Assembly: GCA_937906285.1 (NCBI GenBank)
Contig: CALCWL010000050.1
Span: 1 to 7,506, forward strand
DNA length: 7,506 nt
DNA from: an uncultured Rhodanobacter sp.
GTDB lineage: Bacteria; Pseudomonadota; Gammaproteobacteria; Xanthomonadales; Rhodanobacteraceae
Reading direction: 5' to 3'
In this document: one piece after another, positions 1 to 6,735 of the stretch
How positions within the stretch are numbered: the first letter of the stretch is position 1
Layout of the letters: each line of letters starts with the position of its first letter
Notes under the pieces: model-generated
The model's database searches: none
The model's input: only the letters and a program-made list of their open reading frames with translations
What the model was told of the DNA's origin: nothing
Made by a program: the position numbers and the translations under genes

Positions 1-2261
1 TGCTGACCCACCGCATCGGCTGGCTGATGCAGGCCGAAGGCGTGCCGCCGTGGGCAATCCTCGCCGTCACCTTCACCAACAAGGCCGCCGGCGAAATGCG
101 CGCGCGGCTGGCCTCGCTGATCCCCGGTGGCACCCAGGGGCTGACCGTGGGCACCTTCCACGGCATCGCCCACCGCCTGCTGCGCCGGCACTGGCGCGAG
201 GCGGGCCTCCCCGAGACGTTCCAGATCCTGGATTCCGACGACCAGCAGCGGCTGGTCAAGCGCGTGGTGGCCGGGCTGGGGCTGGACGAGGCGAAGTTCC
301 CGCCGCGCCAGGCCTGCTGGCAGATCAACCAGTGGAAGGACGAGGGCAAGCGGCCGGACGCCATCGAGCATCGCGACCACCCGGTAACGCGCGCTTTCGT
401 CAACATCTACACGGCCTATGAGGAAGCCTGTCGTCGCGCCGGCCTGGTGGACTTCGCCGAACTGCTGCTGCGCGCGCACGAACTGTGGCTGAAAAATCCC
501 GCCGTGCTGGAGCACTACCAGCAACGCTGGCGCCATCTGCTGATCGACGAGTTCCAGGACACCAACACGCTGCAGTATGCGTGGGTGCGCGTCCTGTCGG
601 GTGCGAACCAAGGAATCGGGAATAGGGAATCGGGAATAGGGAGAGCTGACGGCGCCGCGGCGACCGGGGATGCTCCTATTCCCTATTCCCCATTCCCTAT
701 TCCCGCGAAAACCGGTCAGGTTTTCGCAGTAGGCGACGACGACCAGTCCATCTACGGCTGGCGCGGTGCCAAGGTCGAGAACATGCAGCAGTTCCTGCGC
801 GATTTTCCCGGTGCGCGCACGATCAAGCTGGAACAGAACTACCGCTCCACCTCGACCATCCTGCAGGCGGCCAACCACGTCATCGAGCGCAACGGCAGCC
901 GCCTCGGCAAGCAGTTGTGGACCGCCGGCGAGGATGGCGAGCGCATCGCGCTGTACGCCGCCTACAACGAGCAGGACGAGGCGCGCTTCGTGGTCGAGCG
1001 CATCCGCGAATACATCGACGAGCACGGCAGTGCGCAGGATTGCGCGATCCTCTATCGCTCCAACGCACAATCGCGCAACTTCGAGGAGCAGCTCGTCCAG
1101 CGCCGCATCGGCTATCGCGTCTACGGCGGCCAGCGCTTCTTCGATCGCGCCGAGGTGAAAGACGCGCTGGCCTACCTGCGCCTCAGCGCCAACCGCCACG
1201 ACGACGCCGCGTTCGAGCGCGCGGTGAACACCCCGCCGCGCGGCGTCGGCGAGCGCACGCTCGACGTACTGCGCCGGCGCGCGCGGCGCGACAACGTCTC
1301 GATGTGGGAAGCGGCGCTGATCGAACTGGGCAGCGGCAACGAGCTGGCCGGCCGCGCGAAGAATGCGGTGAAGGGTTTCCTGACGTTGATCGACCAGATG
1401 GCGTTGGCTTTCGGCAGGGAGTCGGGAATCGGTAATGGGGAATCGGAAAAAGCAGACACTCGCGTGGGTGCCGGCGCTTCCGATTCCCCATTCCCCATTC
1501 CCCATTCCCTGCCCCTCGCCGAACAAATCGACCACGCCATCACCCACACCGGTCTGCGCGACTATTACGAGAAGGACAGCCGCGGCAACGCGGAGACGCG
1601 GGTGGAGAACCTGGACGAACTGATCAACGTGGCCAGCCGCTTCGAGCGCTCGCCGGAAGATATCGACGCTGGCCTGAGCGAGCTCAACGCGTTCCTCTCC
1701 AACGCCGCCCTGGAAGCGGGTGAGGGCCAGGGTGCAGAAGGCGAGGACTGCGTGCAGCTGATGACGCTGCATTCGGCCAAGGGGCTGGAATTTCCGGTGG
1801 TGTTCCTGGTCGGCATGGAAGAGGGCCTGTTCCCCAGCCAGCGCTCGGTCAACGACGAGGGCCGGTTGGAGGAAGAGCGCCGGCTCGCCTACGTCGGCAT
1901 CACCCGTGCGCGCCAGCGGTTGATCGTCAGCCACGCCGAGTCGCGCCGCATGCACGGCGCCGAGATGCTGACCCGCCCGTCGCGTTTCCTGGCCGAGATG
2001 CCCGCCGAACTGATCGACGAGGTGCGTCCCCGCGTGCACGTGACCCGCCCGCTGTACACCGGCCGCGCACGCGTAACCTCATCCTCCCTGGAAGAGTCAC
2101 TGCCGGTGAAACTCGGCCAGCGCGTGAGCCATCCCAGCTTCGGCGAAGGCGTGGTGCTCAGCGCCGAAGGCAGCGGCGCCCACACCCGTCTGCAGGTGAA
2201 CTTCGAAGGCGTGGGCAGCAAATGGCTGGTGGCGGCCTACGCCAACCTCACTGCGCTGTAG
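1..2261 (+). CDS. uvrD: DNA helicase II UvrD (5' end outside window)
   Basis: This is a superfamily 1A 3'-to-5' DNA helicase, which unwinds DNA in nucleotide excision repair (releasing UvrC and the cut oligonucleotide) and in methyl-directed mismatch repair. The first full codon is at base 3 (LTHRIGWL). By comparison with E. coli UvrD about 38 residues are missing on the left, including the Walker A motif. Visible motifs are Ia (AVTFTNKAAGEM, 63-98), II (LLIDEFQDTN, DE at 546-551), III (VGDDDQSIYGWRGA, 729-770), IV (LEQNYRST, from 828), V (LMTLHSAKGLEFP, from 1758) and VI (EEERRLAYVGITRAR, 1869-1913). The C-terminal Tudor-like domain (LGQRVSHPSFGEG to KWLVAAYANL, 2112-2258) favours UvrD over Rep. 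Full length would be about 790 residues against 720 in E. coli. Most of the excess is two in-frame heptamer-repeat insertions (about 603-710 and 1416-1515). The stop overlaps the convergent hydrolase gene by 14 bases. The identification is secure; whether the inserts affect activity is unknown. Confidence 0.97.
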   Translation, partial: LTHRIGWLMQAEGVPPWAILAVTFTNKAAGEMRARLASLIPGGTQGLTVGTFHGIAHRLLRRHWREAGLPETFQILDSDDQQRLVKRVVAGLGLDEAKFPPRQACWQINQWKDEGKRPDAIEHRDHPVTRAFVNIYTAYEEACRRAGLVDFAELLLRAHELWLKNPAVLEHYQQRWRHLLIDEFQDTNTLQYAWVRVLSGANQGIGNRESGIGRADGAAATGDAPIPYSPFPIPAKTGQVFAVGDDDQSIYGWRGAKVENMQQFLRDFPGARTIKLEQNYRSTSTILQAANHVIERNGSRLGKQLWTAGEDGERIALYAAYNEQDEARFVVERIREYIDEHGSAQDCAILYRSNAQSRNFEEQLVQRRIGYRVYGGQRFFDRAEVKDALAYLRLSANRHDDAAFERAVNTPPRGVGERTLDVLRRRARRDNVSMWEAALIELGSGNELAGRAKNAVKGFLTLIDQMALAFGRESGIGNGESEKADTRVGAGASDSPFPIPHSLPLAEQIDHAITHTGLRDYYEKDSRGNAETRVENLDELINVASRFERSPEDIDAGLSELNAFLSNAALEAGEGQGAEGEDCVQLMTLHSAKGLEFPVVFLVGMEEGLFPSQRSVNDEGRLEEERRLAYVGITRARQRLIVSHAESRRMHGAEMLTRPSRFLAEMPAELIDEVRPRVHVTRPLYTGRARVTSSSLEESLPVKLGQRVSHPSFGEGVVLSAEGSGAHTRLQVNFEGVGSKWLVAAYANLTAL
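611..704. repeat. Heptamer inverted-repeat element 1, in frame within uvrD
   Basis: The left arm (611-638) is four tandem 7-base units of the form RGGAATM: AGGAATC, GGGAATA, GGGAATC, GGGAATA. The right arm (677-704) is four units of the opposite sense: TATTCCC, TATTCCC, CATTCCC, TATTCCC. The arms are reverse-complementary at 24 of 28 positions and flank a 38-base GC-rich spacer (639-676), so the element can form a long hairpin. It is translated: the left arm reads GIGNRESGIG and the right arm PIPYSPFPIP. It falls between helicase motif II (546-551) and motif III (729-770), where E. coli UvrD has only a short link. The insert spans about 603-710, or 36 codons. Units of this type are, as I recall, dispersed in Xanthomonadales genomes. 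The mechanism of spread is unknown to me. Confidence 0.9.
1417..1509. repeat. Heptamer inverted-repeat element 2, in frame within uvrD
   Basis: The left arm (1417-1448) holds units GGGAGTC, GGGAATC, GGTAATG and GGGAATC followed by GGAA. The right arm (1478-1509) holds TTCC followed by GATTCCC and three CATTCCC units. The arms are complementary at 28 of 32 positions around a 29-base spacer (1449-1477). The element is translated as RESGIGNGESE on the left and SDSPFPIPHS on the right, inside the 2B region of UvrD between LIDQMALAFG and AEQIDHAITHTGLRDYY. The matching E. coli segment is about 30 residues shorter. It has the same orientation as element 1 (GGGAAT arm first), but the spacers differ in sequence and length, so it is not a simple recent duplicate of element 1. 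The arms are AT-richer than the surrounding coding sequence. Confidence 0.9.
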
Positions 2262-3300
2262 CCGGCGCGCGCAACGCCACGTCGGCCCGGGTCGGAGCGA
2301 GTTCCTTCAGCACCTGCATGACCGCATCGGCTATTGCCTGGGGCTGGTCCATCTCGATGTCGTGCGAGCTGTCGGCCACCTTGCGCAGCATGCCGCGGGT
2401 CGAGCTGGCGACGATGCGTTGCTGCGTCGCCGCGCGCGCGGCCTCCAGCGGCTTGCGCATGGCAACGGGCGCGTCCGCATAAGTGCCCGAAGCCTGCAGC
2501 ACCAGCAGCGGCATGTCGCCATGCGATTCGTTTGCCGGCACCGGCGCGGCGAACACCGACACGTTCTGCGCCAGCTCCGAGCGCAAGGTGTGCCAGAACG
2601 CCGGGCGCAGCTTGCGCGCGTGATCGGCGGCGGCCACCGCCGCGCTCTGCCACGGCAGCGGACCACCGACGCATGAGGCCAGCGCCGGCGGCGGCGACTC
2701 CAGCGTACCGTGCTCGGCACCCTGCTCGCAGCTGGCGATAAAGGCGTCGCGCTGCGTCGTCAGCGCGGCTTCGTCCTTCGTCCACGATGCCGGCAGGAAA
2801 CGCGCCTGGTCCTGTGCCGGCGGGTCGACCAGCACCATCCCGGCGACATCGTCCGGATGCTCGCTGGCATAGCGGCGCACGATGTTGCTGCCCAGCGAGT
2901 GCCCCACCAGCAGCAGCGGCGTGTGCAGGCCGGCGGCGCGGATCAGCGCATGCAGGTCGGCGACGTCCGCGGCGAGATCGCGCGGCAACGGGCCCTCGTT
3001 GCTGAAACCGTAGCCGGCGCGATCATAGGCGCACACGCGCGCATGCGCTTCCAGCAGCGGCTGCACGCGGAACCAGCTCTGCGAATCGGCATGCGCACCG
3101 GCCTCCAGCAACACCGTCATCGGCCCGCTGCCGCTGCAGCGCAGGTTGAGGCTGCGTCCGTGATCAATGGCGATGCGCTGCCCGGGCTGGGCGTAGCTGT
3201 CGGGCGTGGTCGCGGGCGGCGGTGAACCCGCCGTCGCCACCGCGGCCATCAGCAGGCCGCTGCAGGCCAGACCAAGCAGTCCCGCGGGTCGATATTCCAT
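2248..3300 (-). CDS. Secreted alpha/beta hydrolase
   Basis: This is a 350-residue alpha/beta-hydrolase-fold protein, probably an esterase-like enzyme acting outside the cytoplasm; the substrate cannot be told from sequence. Residues 1-24 form a signal peptide (hydrophobic run from about 8 to 22, cleavage likely after A22-T23-A24). No convincing lipobox surrounds C13. The core has VLLEAG (63-68), YDRAGYGFS (92-100) and the nucleophile elbow GHSLG with Ser135. The likely catalytic His313 lies in SSHDIEMDQP, followed by a terminal helix. The acid is unclear; Asp276 in TYADAP is one candidate. Four cysteines in the mature protein (55, 90, 191, 210) would allow disulfides in the periplasm. The ATG start is supported by GGAG (3310-3307) six bases upstream. 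The gene lies 97 bases behind hemY on the same strand, with no terminator or promoter that I can see between them, so co-transcription is possible. It ends inside the uvrD stop region. Confidence 0.88.
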   Translation of the reverse strand: MEYRPAGLLGLACSGLLMAAVATAGSPPPATTPDSYAQPGQRIAIDHGRSLNLRCSGSGPMTVLLEAGAHADSQSWFRVQPLLEAHARVCAYDRAGYGFSNEGPLPRDLAADVADLHALIRAAGLHTPLLLVGHSLGSNIVRRYASEHPDDVAGMVLVDPPAQDQARFLPASWTKDEAALTTQRDAFIASCEQGAEHGTLESPPPALASCVGGPLPWQSAAVAAADHARKLRPAFWHTLRSELAQNVSVFAAPVPANESHGDMPLLVLQASGTYADAPVAMRKPLEAARAATQQRIVASSTRGMLRKVADSSHDIEMDQPQAIADAVMQVLKELAPTRADVALRAPATAQ

Positions 3301-3397
3301 GCGCTGCTCCGGTTCGAGATCGGGTCTGTGACCGGGGCGATGGATGGAAGTTCGCCGGTGGAGGTCGGAGGCTTGGCGCGGTCCGAGCGGGCCGGGT

Positions 3398-4651
3398 TCA
3401 GCCGCGCAACCTCGGCACGCCGTGCTGGTCGCGCTCTTCCACCGCGATGGCCGTGGTGTCGATGCCGGAGCCAGCCTTGCCCGGCGTGGCGCGTACCGTT
3501 TCGCCGCGGGTCATCGCCAGCGCGTTGCGATAGCAGCGCTGCGCTTCGGCGGCGTCGCCCTGGCCGGCGAACGTGTCGCCGAGGGCTTCCCACGCGCCGG
3601 CAGCGGGGTCCAGCGCCAGCGAGCGTTCGAGATACTGGCGGGCCTTGCCCCACAGTTTCAGGCGCACGCACATGCGACCCAGGGCGAGCAGCAGGTGGGC
3701 ATCGTTCGGGTGCACGTCCAGCCAGGCTTCGGCGCGGCGCAGGCGCGGTTCGAGATCGTCGCCGGCGAGCAGGCCCCAGGTTTCGATCAGGCGCGGCGAC
3801 CACTCGCGGCGCAGCGCCGACTCCAGTTCATCCATCGCCGGCAACGTCAGTCCGAAGAACGCGGCGCGGCGGGCGTAAGCATCGACCACGGCCGGCAGGC
3901 GACGCTGCGCCTTCGGCAACTGCGACCACAGCGTGTTCAGCGCGGCACCGTCCGGTGCGGCCCGCAAGGTATCGGCCAGGATCTGCGCTTCCAGCGCCGC
4001 GTACGCGCGACTGCCGAGCGCGCCGCTCTTCTGCAGCGGCTCCAGCGCGGTGCGCGCGCGGCGCAGGTCGCCGCTTTCGCGTGCCGCCTGCGCCAGCTCG
4101 CGCCAGCCGCCGGGAGTGAGGGTGCCCTTGTCCGCTTCCGGCGCCAGCAGCGCCAGCGCCTCGGCCGGCTTGCCTTCGCGCCGCAGCAGGCGGGCGCGCA
4201 GGACGCGGGCAGCCTGCGGCACGTATTGCGAGGCGCGATCGAGCGACTCCAGCGCGCGCCCGGACTCGCCGCGACGCGACGCGGCTTCGGCGGCGGCGAG
4301 CAGGGCCGGCCCGCGCAGGCTTTCCAGCCGCGCGGCGCGGTTGAGGTCGCGTTCGGCGTCGCCGTGGCGTCCTTCGATCAGTGCCACCAGACCTTCGCCC
4401 AGACGCTGCTGGCTGAGCCGGCGATGGCGCCGCGAGAGAGCGCCGAAGGGCCAACGCAGCAAGTTCCAGGCCAGGCCGAGCGCGGCCCACGCGAGCAGCA
4501 GCAAGACCACCGCGGCGACCACCGTGGTCTCGACGCGCCAGCCGCGCATGCGCAGCAGCACGTAGCCCGGATCCTCGGCCACCCAGTGCCAGCCGAACGC
4601 AGCCACGGCCGCCACGATCACCAGCAACAGCAGCCAGCGCCACAGCTTCAT
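3398..4651 (-). CDS. hemY: HemY-family membrane-anchored TPR protein
   Basis: This is the 417-residue proteobacterial HemY, an inner-membrane protein encoded in hem operons. It is unrelated to the Bacillus HemY (protoporphyrinogen oxidase). Its role in tetrapyrrole metabolism is proposed from gene context and not firmly defined. Two membrane segments are visible at about 4-22 and 43-64. They flank the hallmark DPGYVLLRMRGWRVETT (27-43). The rest is helical repeats of TPR type, clearest at about 314-380 (DAHLLLALGRMCVRLKLWGKA and AWEALGDTFAGQGDAAEA). The domain should therefore face the periplasm or cytoplasm as a scaffold. The tail (381-417) is polar. The ATG overlaps the hemX stop as ATGA (4648-4651), with GGAG at 4662-4659 seven bases upstream inside hemX, which points to translational coupling. 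Length is close to the usual 390-420 residues. Confidence 0.93.
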   Translation of the reverse strand: MKLWRWLLLLVIVAAVAAFGWHWVAEDPGYVLLRMRGWRVETTVVAAVVLLLLAWAALGLAWNLLRWPFGALSRRHRRLSQQRLGEGLVALIEGRHGDAERDLNRAARLESLRGPALLAAAEAASRRGESGRALESLDRASQYVPQAARVLRARLLRREGKPAEALALLAPEADKGTLTPGGWRELAQAARESGDLRRARTALEPLQKSGALGSRAYAALEAQILADTLRAAPDGAALNTLWSQLPKAQRRLPAVVDAYARRAAFFGLTLPAMDELESALRREWSPRLIETWGLLAGDDLEPRLRRAEAWLDVHPNDAHLLLALGRMCVRLKLWGKARQYLERSLALDPAAGAWEALGDTFAGQGDAAEAQRCYRNALAMTRGETVRATPGKAGSGIDTTAIAVEERDQHGVPRLRG

Positions 4652-5826
4652 GGATGCGCTCCGCCTTGCCGCGCCGCGGGTCCGGCAGACTTCGGGGCCG
4701 ACTGCGCCGATGCCGGCGCAAGTGCGTGCACGGCGCGCAGGTTGCGCAACTCGCGCAAGGCCGCACCCAGCTCCACGGCTTCGTTGGCGGGCCGTTGATC
4801 CTGCAGTTTCTTCAGCGCGGCGCGGGCCTGCTGCACCGAACTCGCGTTGCCGTCGAACTGGCTCGCCAGGCTGGCGTCCACCCGCTGCAGCGCCTCGGCA
4901 TAGGCGACGCCGTCATGGGCGAGCAGATCCGCCTGTGCCTGTGCCAGGTCCAGTGCAGCCAGCTCGCGCGCGAAGCGCGCATCGGCCACCGCCAACGGCG
5001 CGCCGTTGTCGCGGCGCACGCTGACCACACTGCCCAGCGCGCGGCGGATACGCGACCAGGCATCGGTGGCCTGCGCGTCCGCTGGAGCGTCGAGCGGTTT
5101 CAGCGGCAGCTCACCGATCGTGCCGCGCAGCGCCTGCAGTTGCTGCAGCACGCCGGACAGGTCGACCGGCTGGCTTTTGAGCAAGGCCTCGCGCTCGGCC
5201 TGGATGTCCTGGCGCACGCCGCTGAAGGCGCCATCGTTGACCGCCGCCAGGGTCTGGTCGGCCAAGCCATAGGCGGCAGCCGCCGCTGGCGCGTCGTGGA
5301 ACAGGCGGTAGCGCTCGGCGCCCATGCGCAGCAGCGAATCGGTTTCGTCCAGCAGCATGGCGTCGTGGCCGGAAAGACTCTTCTCCGCGAGCTTGGCCAC
5401 GGCATCTTCGAGATTGCGGATGCGCTCGCTCTGTCCCAGCAATTCCTCGCGCAAGGACCGGTTGACCGCCGCCGCGTCGTCCATGCGCTGATCAAGGCTG
5501 GCGCGCTGGTCGGCCAGTCCGCCCAAGCGCGACTCGATGCCTTCCGCGCGCTGCTGCAGGGCCGCCACGCCCTGGCGATCGGCGGTGCTGCCGCGCTGCT
5601 GTTGCCATTGCTGCCAGCCGACCCACGCTGCGGCGGCCAGCGCCAGCAGCGACAGGATCAGGGCGAATGCCAGGGTGCCGCCGCCGCGTGGCTGGGGCGC
5701 GCGGGCGGAGGGAGACGGGCTTGGGCGCGAAGGCCCGGCGATCACCGGATCGGACGGCACGTCCCGCGACGCCGGGGCGTTGGCCGGCGCGGCAGGCGGC
5801 TGGGTAGCTTCATCTGGCTGGCTCAT
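4648..5826 (-). CDS. hemX: HemX family protein
   Basis: This is a 392-residue HemX protein. Family members are often labelled uroporphyrinogen-III C-methyltransferase, but no methyltransferase motif is visible here, so that label should not be trusted. Its function in heme synthesis is inferred from its position between hemD and hemY. The N-terminus (1-50) is rich in Pro, Ser and Ala, followed by one membrane segment (about 51-70, ending WVGWQQWQQQ). A predicted coiled coil (about 81-150) is rich in Gln, Arg, Glu and Leu. The conserved HemX block runs from MLLDETDSLLRMGAERYRLF to YGLADQTL (about 157-193). The start at 5826 (MSQPDEA) is preferred; an in-frame ATG three codons upstream (5835, MRAMSQ) is an alternative, and neither has a strong ribosome binding site. 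The frame stays open far upstream (to about 6312) antiparallel to hemD codons, which is a GC artefact. It follows hemD by 59 bases. Confidence 0.92.
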   Translation of the reverse strand: MSQPDEATQPPAAPANAPASRDVPSDPVIAGPSRPSPSPSARAPQPRGGGTLAFALILSLLALAAAAWVGWQQWQQQRGSTADRQGVAALQQRAEGIESRLGGLADQRASLDQRMDDAAAVNRSLREELLGQSERIRNLEDAVAKLAEKSLSGHDAMLLDETDSLLRMGAERYRLFHDAPAAAAAYGLADQTLAAVNDGAFSGVRQDIQAEREALLKSQPVDLSGVLQQLQALRGTIGELPLKPLDAPADAQATDAWSRIRRALGSVVSVRRDNGAPLAVADARFARELAALDLAQAQADLLAHDGVAYAEALQRVDASLASQFDGNASSVQQARAALKKLQDQRPANEAVELGAALRELRNLRAVHALAPASAQSAPKSAGPAARQGGAHP

Positions 5827-5839
5827 GGCTCGCATGCTA

Positions 5840-5856
5840 GCAGGCCATACGCCTGC
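5840..5856 (-). repeat. Small inverted repeat in the hemD-hemX gap
   Basis: A perfect 6-base inverted repeat (GCAGGC at 5840-5845, GCCTGC at 5851-5856) encloses a 5-base loop. An outer GCTA (5836-5839) and TAGC (5862-5865) could extend the stem across a bulge. In the hemD-hemX transcript the hairpin would sit just ahead of the hemX start. There is no following T-run, so it does not look like an intrinsic terminator. It might affect hemX translation or mRNA processing, or be chance in GC-rich sequence. Confidence 0.4.
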
Positions 5857-5885
5857 GTTCGTAGCGCCCGCGCGTGAAAATGGCG

Positions 5886-6677
5886 TCAGCGCGCGGCGGC
5901 GGCCAGCATGTCTTCGGCCAGCGCCGAGTCCGCCCGCACGATGCGCCGGAAACCCGCGGCACCGGCGGCCTCCGCCAGCCGCTCGCTGCTCACCACGGCG
6001 GTGGCTGCGCACAGGCGTGCCAGCGCCGATGGTGGCAGCAGGGTGCAGAGGTTGTGCAACGCTTCCTGGCTGGACAGCAACACGCGCGCCGAACGCGGCA
6101 ATGCCTGCAGTGCGGCCACGTGGCGGCGGTCGAGCCGCGGCGGCACGCGGTGATAGACCTGCACCTCGCGCAGGCGCGCGCCGCGCGCCGCCAGTTCGCG
6201 GCGCAAGGTACCGCGGCCACCGGGCGCACCGACCAGCGCCACGCGACGATGGCACAGCGCCTGCAACAGGGGGTGGGCGAGCAAACCTTCGCTGTCCTGC
6301 TGGTCCGGGCACAGCGGCGCTTTCACGCCACGCAGGCGCAGTGCACGCGCGGTGCCCTGCCCCACCGCCAGCACCGTCGCGCGCGTGCGCAGCGTGGCCA
6401 GCGCCGCCGCGTGACGCACGGCGGCGGGGCTGGTGAACACCACCAATTCATCGCCGAGTGCCGAGCGCAACTGCGCGCGCACGGCGGCCGGATCGTGCGC
6501 TGCACGCAGCGCCAGACCGGGCAGCGACACCGGCACGCCACCGAGTGCGCGCACGCGGCGGGACAGTGCCGCGCCGGTGCCCACCGGGCGGGTGATGACC
6601 AGTACCCGGGCGCGCAAGGCGCCGGCTTGCTTCGCTGGCTGCGGACGGGTTTGCGCGCGGGATGGACGGTCGGGCAT
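5886..6677 (-). CDS. hemD: Uroporphyrinogen-III synthase
   Basis: HemD closes the linear tetrapyrrole hydroxymethylbilane with inversion of ring D, giving uroporphyrinogen III, the precursor of heme, siroheme and cobalamin. It is a cytoplasmic enzyme of two similar lobes. The 263 residues show the expected pattern: VLVITRP (25-31) opening lobe one, ELVVFTSPAAVRHA (77-90), AVGQGTARALR (104-114), the DSEGLL segment (128-133) and, in lobe two, VALVGAPGGRGTLRREL then GARLREVQVYHR (146-177). Tyr175 in VYHR matches the conserved family tyrosine. LLSSQEALHNL (200-210) completes the second lobe. Residues 1-22 are a polar, arginine-rich extension before the first strand. The ATG at 6677 has no clear ribosome binding site, and a TACACT hexamer (6689-6684) ends seven bases before it, so a leaderless mRNA is possible. 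hemC, the usual upstream partner, is absent here; a divergent thioesterase-fold gene takes its place. Confidence 0.95.
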   Translation of the reverse strand: MPDRPSRAQTRPQPAKQAGALRARVLVITRPVGTGAALSRRVRALGGVPVSLPGLALRAAHDPAAVRAQLRSALGDELVVFTSPAAVRHAAALATLRTRATVLAVGQGTARALRLRGVKAPLCPDQQDSEGLLAHPLLQALCHRRVALVGAPGGRGTLRRELAARGARLREVQVYHRVPPRLDRRHVAALQALPRSARVLLSSQEALHNLCTLLPPSALARLCAATAVVSSERLAEAAGAAGFRRIVRADSALAEDMLAAAAR

Positions 6678-6681
6678 GGCT

Positions 6682-6707
6682 GCAGTGTAGCGGCGGCCCT
6701 ACACTGC
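6682..6707. promoter_or_regulatory. Perfect 9-base inverted repeat with TACACT boxes, divergent promoter region
   Basis: GCAGTGTAG (6682-6690) and CTACACTGC (6699-6707) are exact reverse complements around an 8-base spacer, in the 58 bases between hemD and the divergent thioesterase-fold gene. Each arm contains TACACT, a 4-of-6 match to the sigma-70 -10 box, once on each strand. The minus-strand box (6689-6684) would start transcription at about the hemD ATG. The plus-strand box (6700-6705) would give a leader of about 24 bases before the GTG at 6736. No good -35 box is visible for either. It could also be a binding site for a dimeric regulator. The palindrome is certain; the function is inference. 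Confidence 0.5.
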
Positions 6708-6735
6708 GGGGTTTTCCGCCAGATCACCGAGCCAC

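Noticed and set aside
611..704. CRISPR-like array
   Set aside because: The 7-base units are tandem without spacers and the arms are inverted, which does not fit direct repeats with unique spacers.
603..710. The inserted UvrD segment as an intein, intron or insertion sequence
   Set aside because: It has no splice-junction residues, no homing endonuclease or transposase, and is far too short. It is read straight through in frame.
3301..3397. Terminator or promoter between hemY and the hydrolase
   Set aside because: I found no hairpin followed by a T-run and no plausible -35/-10 pair in these 97 bases; only the GGAG ribosome binding site at 3310-3307 is clear.
3344..4798. Long open frame of 484 codons on the plus strand opposite hemY
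   Set aside because: It is antisense to a well-supported HemY, has low-complexity Arg/Gln/Ala-rich composition and no recognisable domain. High GC removes stops from the opposite strand.
5840..5856. Intrinsic terminator between hemD and hemX
   Set aside because: The 6-base stem has no U-tract on the minus strand and leads directly into the hemX start, so it was kept only as an inverted repeat.
4654..5877. Open frame of 407 codons on the plus strand opposite hemX
   Set aside because: It mirrors HemX codons, with no family motif and no ribosome binding site of note. The HemX reading has a membrane segment, coiled coil and family block.
5827..6312. N-terminal extension of hemX upstream to about 6312
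   Set aside because: The extension is the out-of-frame complement of hemD on the same strand, rich in Arg/Pro/Ala. HemX proteins start shortly before their single membrane segment, as with MSQPDEA at 5826.
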